NCBI GenBank assembly: GCA_004431415.1
Contig: QPMI01000010.1
Coordinates: 310,001-374,000, forward strand
Direction: 5' to 3'
Origin: Cyanophora paradoxa
Taxonomy: Eukaryota; Glaucocystophyceae; Cyanophorales; Cyanophoraceae
Length of the DNA stretch: 64,000 nucleotides
In this document: one piece after another, positions 21,644 through 32,145 of the stretch
Layout: the number at the start of each line of letters is the position of its first letter
Numbering within the stretch: the first letter of the stretch is position 1
Position numbers and translations under genes: made by a program
The notes under the pieces: generated by a model
The model's input: the letters and a program-made list of their open reading frames with translations, nothing else
What the model was told of the DNA's origin: nothing
Databases searched by the model: none

Positions 21644-24600
21644 ATGAGCCACGACGCGGACGCGCCTGGCGCGGCGCTCGTTACCGACGACTCGGAGCGC
21701 CGCGTGTTAATCCGCCTCGAGCCGAACAAGCCGTGCGCCCTGGCTGCAATCCGCGCGTACGAAGTGGCCTGACAGCCGACCGCAGAGTCGAAGTGGGGCG
21801 CACGCTTGACCCAGCGTTCGCGAGCGACAAGAAGATGAGCCGCCGCCACATCCAGGCGAGCCCCGCGCTTCCATCCCGCCCCTCGCGCTCTCTCAGTCCC
21901 GCGCAGTTCACGTACGTCCCTGGCTCGGCCGGCGAGGTAAACCGCCCGCCTCTGCCCACTTGCGTCGTTCCTGGCGCATCCGGAACGCTCCGCGCGAGGC
22001 GCAGGTCGCCCGCGTCGAGGTCAAGCAGCTGCACAGCAACGCGACGTCGCTGTGGCCTTCGTCCTCCTCGGCGGCGGAGAAGGAGCTGCACCTGAACGAC
22101 GAGATCTATTGCTACGATGGTGCGCCGCACCGCGCCTGCCTCGCCCGCCCGCCCGCCCGCCTCGCCTCGCTTCGCGCCGTGCCCGCTGATCGAATTCGGA
22201 ATCCGCAGGCGACAGGCTTCGGTTCAGCGCGGGGACGCCCAAGCTCAGGATTTCGATCCGAGCGGCCGGGGCCGCGGCGCCCGCCGCCCCCGCTCCGACG
22301 AAGAAGCGCAAGGCAGGCGCGCGGCGCCCGCTCGCTCCGCCGCACCAGCGCGCCGGCCGCGCGCGCCTCCGCCTCGGCCTGACGAAGCGCGCAGCAGCGA
22401 GCGACGAGGACGACGGCGAGGAAGACGAGGTGGTCCCGGCCGCGAAGCTCAAGCGCAAGAAGCGTGCGGTGCGCAGCGACGAGGACGACGACGAGTACGA
22501 TGAGGACGAGGACGAGGAGGAAGACGAGGAGGAGGACGACTCGTCTCCCGTCGACACGCGCCGCGTCTGCCAGTGCGCCCTCGCCTTTGCCCCGCCGCTG
22601 CCCCGCCCCACCCCGCCCCGCCCCGGCCTCGCTCCCTCCCTCACCCTCACGCGCCCAACTGCAAAGGTACGGGCGCGACTGCTACCGAAAGAACCCGGCC
22701 CACTTCGCGGTCCGTGTCTGCTAGACTAAACTAGACTAGAGGACGGCTAGAGGGGATACCGCCCGCCTCCGACCCCACTGCGTGGCTAGCGCTCTCCGCC
22801 GCCTCTTTCACCTAAGACTCTCGCGCCGCGCGCTGTCCGGGGCGGACGGGAAGGACGGACGGCTAGAGGGGATACCGCCCGCCCGCCTTCCGACTCCGCT
22901 GCGCGGCTAGTGCCGCAGTGCTCTCCGTCGCCTCTCTCACCTTAAGTCTCGCCCACTTTCAGGAGTTTGCGCACCCCTGGCTGGACGAGGACAAACCGAA
23001 GCAGGCCAAGGCCAAGCCGGGCAAGCCGGCGGGCAAGCCGGCGGGCAAGCCGGCGGGCAGGGCCTCCCCTTCCCCCCCCGCCGCTGCTGCTCCTTCCTCC
23101 TCCTCGGCGGCGGCGGCCGCTAAGCCCGCAGCGAAGGCTTCTTCTCCTTCTCCTCCGCCCGCCGGCGCCGCCGCCGCCGCCGCCTCCTCGTCCTCCCCGG
23201 CGCCCGCCGCGGCGGCCGCGGCGAGGGCCGCTCCGGCGGCGCCCGCCCGGCCGGCTTCGCCTCCGCCGCCGGCTCGGAGCCGAACGCCTCCTATCGAGCT
23301 CGACTCGCCGCCCCGCGGCCGCCCGAGCCGCCGAAACCCGCCGTCGCCGCCCCCGCCGCGCCGCCGCGCCCGCGGAGCCCTACCCCTCCCTTGGATGACG
23401 ACGACGACGACGAATCGCTGGCCCCCGCAAAGGCTCCGGCGCCGCCCCGGCCGAGCCCGAGCCGCCGAAGGCAGCGGGGAGGCCAGAGCCCAAGCCGGCG
23501 CCCGCCGCCCCGACCCCACCAAAGCCGGCGCCGGCGGCCCCGGCGGCTCTGCCGTCCCCGTCCAGGCCCGCGGCGGCGGCGGCCCACGCGGCAGCCCCGG
23601 GCGGCCCCGCGCGGCCCCGGATCGTCGTCCTCTCGCCCCTGGCGACGGGCCCGAGCGCCTACGACCCGCCCCGCTCCGTCGAATCGCTCTGCGCCGCCGC
23701 GCGGGCTGCCCTCGCCCGCAACGCCGCCCGCCGCATCGTCGTCGCCTTCGGAAGCGGCGCTGCCGACGCCGCTGCCCTTGCCCGCTGCCGCGAGCTCTCG
23801 CCCCCCTCCGGCGTCTCCTTCGAAGAGGGCTGTACCCTCGCCGAGGCGGCCCGCCGGGCCGCCGAGGGGGCGGAGGCGGGTGACGAGGTGGCGGTGCGGC
23901 CGGGCGGGCCCCTCGCCCACGCTAAAAATAGCCCTCGGCGAAGCCTGACGTGTACCCCTCCCCCCAGGTCGTCGTGGAGACGAACTGGCGGTTCAAAGCT
24001 CCCCCGAGCACCCCAAGCCACCAGGTGGCGTACCCCCCTCCCCTCCCCTCCCCTCCCCCGATCGCCTCGGGTCTGAGCGTACCCCCCGCAGCTCGTGCAG
24101 GCAATCGGGGCCGCCACGTTCGAGTCGGAGGCGAAGCGCCTGTACCCCCTTTTCTTCTCTTCCCCCCTATATTCTTCCCTCCCTGTCTGATGAGGGGCGG
24201 CCAGCCACGGCGTCGGCGTCACGGGGCGCTCCTACGTGCGTCCCGTACCCCCGCGCCGTGTTCGCTTCCGCGCTCCTCATACCCCCCTGCGCCCCCCGAA
24301 AGATCGTCCCCGTACCCCCGGGGGCATCCCTGCCCGGCGTCGCTGTCCTCATCGCTGTCGTACCCCCCAACATGAACCCCCAGGCGCGCCCTTAACCCCC
24401 TACCCCCACCTCTAGCTCAACCCCCCCTCCCCTCCCGCGCCCCCTTCCCCCTACAGCGCCCCGACTGCCTGCCGGGGTACGATGCGGCGGAGCCGCTCCT
24501 GCGCGCCGCGTACGATTCGGCGATGGCGGGCGGCGCCTCCTCCTCCTCGCCGGACCATGGGACCGGGGCCGGGGCCGGCCGGGTCGCCCCCAAGAACCCC

Positions 24601-26626
24601 GGCCCGGCGGCGGGGGGCGCCGACCCGCGGCCGGCCGCCTCCGCCCCTTCCGCTTCCACGTGCGCGTTTCTCCTCTTGCTTTTTGCGGCCTCGCGCCCCT
24701 TTCTTCTCACCTGTATCCGTCTCTTTAGGAGCTCGTCCGCCGGCCCTGCCGCCGAGTGCGCCGTCTCCGCCGGTGTAGTGTACCCCTCCCGCTTTCTCAT
24801 CGATGTACCCCCCGCAGCCCGACGTACGACGCGCCGGCGAGCCCGGAGCGGTACCCCGGCGACCGCCGCATGCACCGGCCCGGTGTGGCCCCCGTCCTCG
24901 ACGGACCTCCCCCCGAGGTACCCCACTTTCTTACCCCCTCCTCCCGCTCGTTTCATTCCCCCACAACTCCTCCCCCTCCCCGCCAGTACAAGCCGCCGCC
25001 ACCGGAGGAGCGGGTGATCAAGCCGGAGGGCGGCTGGAACGAGACCCTAGTCGAGATCGCGCAGGTGCGGTACCCCCCTCTCATCCCCCCACCTCCTCCG
25101 TTCCCCGTCTCCCCGCCCCCCTGCGAAAGCATACCCCCAGGGCTCGAAGAGGTTCCTCCCCCTCCGGTACTACTTGTACGCCTATTCTCTCCCCCCTTGC
25201 TCCCCGTGGAGCCACTTGTACGCCCGCGCCAACGTACCCCCCTTGCAGCGAGCGTGACATCACCGTCGCCTACGACGCCTACCCCAAAGCCCGCCGCCAC
25301 CTGGTAACCCCCTTTTCCCTCTTTCCCCTCCTCCCCTCCCCCCCTCAGACGGGTACGCGCAGCTCGTGATGCCTCGGTTCCTCCTGCGACGTTTCAAGGA
25401 CCTGAGGCGGGAGCACCTGCCGCTCCTGAGGCGCGCGCGCCCTCCCTTGCGCATTAACGTCGGGAGACTATTATATATTGGCTTTCCTACGAAAGAGGGT
25501 TTAACAGCCGCAGAATACCTAGTGACTTCTTGTGGAGCTTGCGCGCCCCGGCTCTTTCGGCCGTTCACTTGCCCACCCGCCGCGCTCTGAGACGCTTTTT
25601 CGAAGGCGCATGCTGAAGGTGGGGCGCTGGATCGCGGACGGGTACGGCCTTCCCGCCCCGCCCCGCTCCGCCTGCCCCAGCTAGATGGCTGTACGATGCG
25701 AAGCGTTCGCCCTGCCCGCCCAACCCCGCGGCGCAGGCTGCGGGCCGCGGACGCGAGCCTACCCCCCTTCCTCATCGGCTTCCACGCCAGCCCTAGCCTG
25801 GAGTGAGTTCCAGACCCCCCCCCCTTCCCCCCCCCTCCCCCCCCACCTCCCACCCCTGTTCTCTATCCCCTCTCTGAACCGGCCGACCCCTCGACGCCCT
25901 CCGGACCGCTCTAAGGCGGCTGCCGGCCGCTATCCGCCCGCGCCGCCCCTGACTGACCCGGCCCCGCGCCCGCCCGCCCCCGCAGCCAGGTGCACATGCA
26001 CGTCATCAGCTCAGACCTCGAGTCCGACGTGCGCCGTACCCCCCCACCCCCTCCCCCCGCACCCGGCCCCCTCCGCTTCTCACAGCGCGCGCGCGCCCGG
26101 CGGCAGTGCGTCAAGGACAAGAAGGTCAGTACCCCGCCTGGGCGAGAGCGACCGGGCCAGGCCGGGACGGCCGGGGAGCTGGCCCGGGCGTCTGGCGGCT
26201 TGGCTGGATGGGAGGCCCGGGCCCCTGAGCCCCAGCCCCAGCCCGCCCCGAGCCCGCCCCTCGACGCCCGCCGACGCCCCGCCCCCTCTTCGTTCGCAGC
26301 ACTGGAACTCGTTCACGACGGAGTTCCTGGTACCCCCCGAGGAGCTCATCGCCCTCCTCGAGCAGAAGGGGGCCGTCCAGGTACCCCCCGCGTTCCTCCC
26401 CCGTCGCCCACCGTTAAGGAGGGGTACCCAGTACGACAAGGATCGGTACGAGGCGCTGCTGAAGAAGGACCTCGCCTGCAACCGGTGCCCTGATTCCTCC
26501 CCCCCTCCCCCTCCCCCCCCCTCTGACCCCCCCTCATCCCCCCCTACCAGGTGCGGGAAGGCGCTGAGGAACATGCCGGAGCTCAAGGCGCACATAGCGG
26601 GGTGCAGGCCCCGGCCCGCCGAGTGA
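21644..26626 (+). CDS. APTX: Aprataxin-like repair protein: FHA - PBZ - macro - HIT - zinc finger
   Basis: N-terminal FHA domain from short exons: VLIRLEPNKPCAL, then (after a 29-nt intron) VEVGRTLDPAFASDKKMSRR with the GR and SRRH phosphothreonine-binding residues, then VEVKQLHSNATSLWP. A Lys/Asp/Glu-rich linker (AAKLKRKKRAVRSDEDDDEY) leads to a PBZ zinc finger split by introns: C-x-YGRDCYRKNPAHFA then EFAHPW, with the CYRKNP-HF-HP ligands that bind poly(ADP-ribose). A long Pro/Ala/Ser linker follows, then a macro domain as in plant aprataxin-like proteins: VVVETNWRFKAP, LVQAIGAATFESEAKR, VAVLIAVVPPNMNPQ and GYDAAEPLLRAAYDSAMA. The HIT catalytic domain follows: GGWNETLVEIAQ, DITVAYDAYPKARRHL, PRFLLRRFKDLRREHLPLLR and VHMHVISSDLES (histidine triad H-x-H-x-x). 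The C-terminal zinc finger is CNRC...CGKALRNMPELKAHIAGC, stop 26624-26626. Family knowledge: aprataxin removes AMP from 5' DNA ends after failed ligation. Many introns open with GTACCCC; one is GC-AG (near 21864). Confidence 0.88.
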
Positions 26627-26961
26627 CCCGTACCCCCCGAGCGCCGGCCGGAGTCCGAGGCCCGCTTGCGGGAGGCGGGGAGGGGAGGGGTGGCCAGCGA
26701 GTGGATCGGGCCTCGCGATTCGATTCGATTCGAGTTCACTGACCCGTCTGGCATGCGGCGATCTGTATACGTAGCTGCTCGACGCTGTTTGAATTCAAAT
26801 CGGTAATCGCGCCACAGAACAAAGGGGCGCGAGGCAACTCGGTAGGACTGCGTGGCAGCTGGTAGGAACAAAAAGAGCAGGATACGCTACCCGCTACGCG
26901 CTGAAGCTGCAGGCCGCGAAGCTATAGCTAGGCCAAGGGCGGGCCGGGCGCCGGCGGCCCC
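26627..26961. other. Tail-to-tail spacer
   Basis: 335 bp with a short GATTC tandem (26718-26738). No gene seen; it should hold both 3' UTRs. Confidence 0.5.
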
Positions 26962-27873
26962 CTACTGCTGCGCCTCCTTCTCTTCCTTCTTCTTCTGCAC
27001 GTACCCGTACGCCCCCTGCACGATCGCGCCCCCCATCATGATCTGCGGAGGGGTACAGGGTTCAGTGCGCGCGGGTGGGCGACCAGGCGCGCCGTACCCC
27101 CATGACCGGCTGGATGACCGGGTCCCAGATCTGCAAGCGGACGGTTCGAAAGGCGCGGGGGGGAGGGGGGGAGGGGGGGGTACCTTGACGAAGAAATCGA
27201 GGGGCGCCTCCGTGACGCCGGAGCTCTTGAGCCCCACGGCGACGGCGAAGAAAACAGCGAACCCGGCCACGACGAACACGTTCGCTGCGAACGAAGCGGG
27301 CTCGGAGAAGGCGTACCCACGATCGGATTCGAACCGGAGAGTGCGCACCCGCCAGGAAGTTGTTCAGGAGCTCCTGGTACTTGGGCTTCTCGTCCTGCGC
27401 CCCCGCGTCGCGCGGCGCGCTCTTGCGCTTCATGCGCTCGATGTCCCGCCGCATCTCCTCGAGCGTCCCGTCGAGCCCCGCGTTCGAGCGGTCGACACGC
27501 TCCTCCTCGGCTGCGCGCGCCGGCCGCCCGCTCGCGCGGCCGTCGCGAGGAAGCGCGCGGGGGAGGCGGGCGCACTGAGGATATCGTCTACGTCGTACTC
27601 CCAGTTCGCGAGCAAGACGTCCTTCTTGGCGCGGACGGCGCTGGAGGCGCCGGCGGCGCGGGCCGGGCTCGCGGCGCTCTCGTCCCGAGCCGTCGGCGGC
27701 GGTGCCGGGAGCTCCTCCGCGGCCGCGGGAGCCGCGGCGGGCGCGGGCTCGGCGGCCCGCTCGGTCGCTGGCTCGGCGGGGGCCCGGCGCTGGGCCTTGG
27801 GCGGCGCCTTCTGCGGCGGCGGCTTGCTGCTGGCCTTTGACTTGCTCTTGCCGCCCTTCGCCTTCGCCATCAT
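26962..27873 (-). CDS. Small membrane protein with Lys/Ala/Pro-rich N-terminus and coiled coil
   Basis: Start ATG ATG at 27873 (MMAKAKGGKSKSKASS). About 100 low-complexity residues rich in Ala, Pro and Lys precede KKDVLLANWEYDVDDILSAP. The next exon (about 27513-27360) is a coiled coil: LDGTLEEMRRDIERMKRK and PKYQELLNNFLAG. Then a membrane helix (NVFVVAGFAVFFAVAVGL, about 27290) and SGVTEAPLDFFVK, ending in a GTACCCC donor. The last exons read IWDPVIQPVMG and GAIVQGAYGYVQKKKEEKEA, stop at 26962. The C-terminal segment may be a second hydrophobic helix followed by a Lys-rich cytosolic end. Not recognised; could be an organelle-membrane or ER protein. The intron near 27350-27300 contains a tRNA T-arm-like GGTTCGAATCC. 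Confidence 0.65.
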
Positions 27874-28489
27874 GATGGCGCTGCCCGGAAGGAACTCGAC
27901 CGATTCACCGCCGGCGAGGCGACGGCCGGACGACGCCGGGGCGAACGTGCGCGCCGGCACCGCATTCCAGGCGGTCGCTCCATGTAGGAGCCGCTGCGCT
28001 GCGGAGCCCCTGCGCGCGCCGCGGCGGATCAGCCCTGATTAGATTTCGGAGCGTCGGCGAGCTGACCGGTGCGAGCTCGTCTGGGCGTACCCAACCGTCG
28101 AAGAAGGCACCTGGAAGCGCCCAGGAGCGGCTGGGAGGCCGACGACGAACGCGGCCATCGCTTGCTTTCCCACGGTACCCGGACGGAGAATTCGATGAAC
28201 TTCGAATTCGGACGGGGCCACGCACAAACAACTAATTCCAAAGCAGCGACCAATGGCCGTGCATGTCTTCGCATTTATGTATAATAAGATATAAACATAA
28301 TAAAAGAAATTAAGTTGCTCGGCTGCATCATGGCATGGTGCGATGTACCGGTAGTGTGGTCCGGTACGTACTACGTAGTACGTGGTGCGATGTACCGGTA
28401 GTACCGTGTAACACTTAAGTTACTACGGTTACAAACAGTAAGTTATAAGTAATGCGCGCACTTAACTCCGGTTACTGACTCCGGTACCC

Positions 28490-28677
28490 GCGCGGGCGCG
28501 CGCGGCCCCGGCCGGGCCCGCGCGCGCCCGGCGCCCGGCCCGCCGGGCCGGCCGGCCGCGGCGCGGCGCCGGCGCGGCGGCGCCGGCCCCGCGACGGCGC
28601 GAGGCCGCGCGACCCGCCGGCGCCGCCCGGCGCGCCGGCCGCCGGCCGGGCCGGCGGCCGGGCCGCCGGGCCGGGCC
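28490..28677. repeat. 188-bp block of almost pure G+C
   Basis: The block contains no T from about 28498 to 28677 and only about three A. It is dense in short palindromes (GCCGGC, CGCGCG, GGCGCC). It borders an A/T-containing segment with repeated CTGGCAG and TGCCAGGC words (28676-28800). Confidence 0.8.
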
Positions 28678-28841
28678 AGGCAGTGGCTGGCAGCCTGGCA
28701 CAGACTGGCACTGCCTGGCAGTGGGAATTCGAATTTCCGAGTTCATATGCCATGATGAGCATGATATGAGCCACTGCCAGGCCCACTGGCAGTCTGGCAC
28801 CACTGCGCTGCTGCGCATGCATGCGCAGATGATGCGCTACC

Positions 28842-29132
28842 GTGTACTACGGTAACAGGAAAATACTGGACGCTGAAAATTAGTGGAGCCGGAAATTAGT
28901 GGACTGAAATCTTAATTGACTCTATCCACTAATTTCCGGCTCCACTAATTAATTCCCTGATGAGAAGCTTGAGAAGCTAGCGGCCCCGGCCTTCTAGTAT
29001 ACCCCTCAAAATTACCGCCCCATACAAGCCTGAAAGTTTTACGATCCACTAATTTCGGGCTCCAGTATTTCGCCTGGGAGCACTGGGAGGGCGAAGTTGT
29101 ACGATCCACTAATTTACACGGTATACCGTATA
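28842..29132. mobile_element. MITE-like palindromic element with CCACTAATTTCCGG arms
   Basis: Inverted arms: AATACTGGACGCTGAAAATT near 28862 and TTTCGGGCTCCAGTATTTCG near 29054. Several copies of CCACTAATTT in both orientations lie inside (28880-29115), and the outer ends are CCGTGTACTACGG and CGGTATACCG. No coding capacity. It resembles the other non-autonomous palindromic elements of the window in layout, not in sequence. Confidence 0.45.
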
Positions 29133-29456
29133 CTCGCCGAGAGTCCGACGGTTGAGTACCGTAGTACCGGTACGGCGGTACCGTAGTACCCCGGTGCTTC
29201 CCCCCGGATCGGCGGATCCCTGACAGCCCGGGCCCCGGGGCCAGGCCTGCGCATGCATGCGCAGCTGCAGCTGAGCGTATAGTAGCCGTATACCGTAGTA
29301 CGTACCGTACGATACGTATACTAGTACGTCCGACGGTCTCACGGCGTATGCGTCGTAATCCCGAGTCCGGGCGTATGCGTGGTACGGCGCGTGGCGCCGC
29401 ATGCGCAGCATGATGCAGCCGCTCTAGGCCTAGGGCCGCAGTAGTAGGGCGCAGCC

Positions 29457-32114
29457 TTGGGTTTCGCCGAATCGGCCGACCTTGCAATTGAGATTGGCGC
29501 GCGGTACGGGTCTCGGCTTTTCGCCGCGAGTCGCGGCCGGCGAGACCAGCGTGCGCGGCCGGCCCGGCAGCGCGACCGGGCTGCAGCCCCAAGGCGTACG
29601 CCTGCAGTGCACGTGCCTGGTGCCCAATGGATCCGCGGACGACTTTCCTCATTGTACAGCGCAGCGGAAACAACATCAACTCCCGTGCGCTCTCCCTCAA
29701 AACAGCCTCGCGCCGTGGTACCAGTGTTTCCTCGGGGTGATCTTGACCGCTGCCGCACAGCGCTTGAAGAGGCGCCGTGTGAACGCATAGGAACGCTGAA
29801 GAGGGATCCCGATGAGCTCGAAGAGACCAGCACTTTCCTCCCTGCTGGCGCCTCGTCGCCCGCCGCGCTCGAGCCGTGCCTTCGTTACCAGCTCATCACT
29901 CTCCGGTGCGACCCCTGCGGCTGGCCGCGCGCAGCGGAGCGCCGGCGTGTTTTCAAGCCTGAACCTCTCCGTTCAATTCGCGTCGCAGGCAGTACAAGCT
30001 TCGCCTTCGAGACGTATGCCCGGAGTCCCGCGCAGCGTGGGCCGGCGTGGTGCTACGCGTCTCGCTCTCATACCAGGGCACGCCCCTGCCCAGCCTTCGC
30101 GGTTGCTGCTCAACCCATGCATATTGCCAGCCGCTTTTTCACGCGGCTCCGCATCCAGATACGGGGGAGCTGCTGCAATTCGCGGTGCCGCCGGGCAGGC
30201 CCTCGCGATACGGGAAGCGGAGGAAGCAAGGTGCCCAGCTGCGCATGCGCCGGCGCCCGCCGCGTCGCCTGCGCGCCGCCGAATCCCTCGCCCGCCCCGC
30301 GCTCAGATGACTTGCCTGCGGACACGAGTGGGCCTCTGCTACAGTACCACTCGACGGACACGGTGGCGGCTGCGGGGCAGCCCATCGCCGGGGCGCCCAC
30401 GCCCTGCGTCGAGGCGCGCCTCCAATGCTGCGCCAGCGCGCGCCGCGCCGCTCACGGGGCGGCGTTTGCGTGCGCAGGTGCTGCTCCGAATGGGGCAAGA
30501 CGGGGACACGGCCGGCTCCTTCGGGTTCCTGGCGACGAGCTTCCGGCACCGGCGGCGCGTCTTCTCCCTGAATGTGGCGCTGGAGGGCCCGCACCCGGCG
30601 CCGAGCCTGCCGGCGTACCGGCCCTTCGCCACGTTCGGGCGCATCGAGGTCGTCACGCGGGCGCGCGCCGCGAAGCAGGAGGCGCAGGCGCAGCCGCAGC
30701 GCGTCGATGTGTCGGCGGAGTGCAGCAGCGCAGGCGAGCGAGCCAGTTCCCCGGCCCGTCCCCATCCCCTCAGTTCCCCGGCTGATCGTGAGGGGCGCGC
30801 GGGTTCCGTGTCGCAGAGTCGGAGTCTCCCCCTCAAGATTACGACGCGCGCCCCCGCCGGCGAAACTCGACCCAGAGCCAGCGCTCCATTAAGCTGTCTG
30901 GATCCGCTGAGACGGTCTGCCCCCGCCCCCCGTCGCCGCGGCCGGCGCCGGCGGCGCGCCCGCGCCCGCCCGCGCATCCGCTGAGCCGCCCGCGCACATG
31001 CGCAGTCGCCTCCCACTCCGGCCCTCATCACCCCCGACTCGACGGTGAGTCACGGGGCCTTTGCCTTAGCGCCGCAGGGCCGCGCGCAGTGTACCCGCGC
31101 GCGCCGCCCAATGCGCACCACGAGCCCGCGCGACCGGGCGCGGTCCGCACTCGCAGCCTCCCGACGCGAACGAGGCGGAGGAGGAGGACGACGACCTGCC
31201 TCCCATCGAGCAGATCAAATTGTGCGCCCCTTGCGCTCAAGCTTGAGCTCTCGCCGCGCCCCGCGGCTCGCGGCCCTTTGATGGGTTCGTCGCCGCATCG
31301 AAGGGAGGACGGCGACCCGGGGGAGGAGGCCGATCAGATCGACCTGGAAGACTTGGGCCAGGTCCTGTACGACCCCGACACGCCGATCTTTGCCCAGGTG
31401 CGCTGCCCGCGCTGCGCGCTGCCGCGGAGCGCCTCGAGCCGCGCGCGCCGCAGAAAATCGGCGCCCTGGAGCAGTCCCTCGAGCGCCTCGTGCGGGACGG
31501 AGAGTCCGACCTGGCGCCCACCCCGCCGCTTTCGGCCGCGGGCCCCCGCTCCAGCTTCGGGGCATCCTTTGCCCAGAACCGCCTCTCTCAGAAGCGCCCG
31601 GGGCCCGCGGCCGCCGCGCCCGCTGCCCCCGCGCCGTGCGCCCCAACGGGCTTCAGCCCCGCGCTCCTCGTCCCTTCTACAAACGCGGAGGCCGCCGCTG
31701 CCGCCGTCCTCGCGGCGTGCGAGCCCGCCCGGAGCGGCCCGCTCGGCTCCGGCGGGCTCGCCATGGTCGAGCAGGTCCGACTTGCTGCCCGCGCGCCTGC
31801 TTCCGTGCAGCTGAAGCGTGCGTGCGCGCGCGCGCGCAGGCCCTTCGGAGCCCCTACATCCTCGCGTCCTCCCTCGTCTCCACTTTCATTGGCCGCCACC
31901 GTGCGCTCTGCAGCGCCGGGCGCGGCTGACCGCCCGCTCCGCGCGCGTTTGAAATTTATCTTTTGACTCCGTCCGCGCCGGCGCCGCAGAGCTGCAGCGC
32001 GCGCTGTACGCACTGTGCGAGCACGGCCACAGGGCGGCGGTGCATACATCCGATCCCGGCCCTCCTCCTAGCTACAGCGGCTTTCAATTTGCCGTCGAGC
32101 CGCCCGCTGACTCG

Positions 32115-32145
<31 letters not shown>

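Larger units (their letters stand above)
27874..29456. other. Repeat-rich spacer between divergent genes
   Basis: Holds an AT-rich segment (28260-28320), a direct repeat of about 18 bp (GGTGCGATGTACCGGTAG at 28338 and 28384), short GTAC/TACGTA palindromes, a nearly pure G/C block (28490-28677), a MITE-like element (28842-29132) and CGGTACCG-type palindromes. No exon was identified except that the start of the next gene may lie near 29457. Confidence 0.55.
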
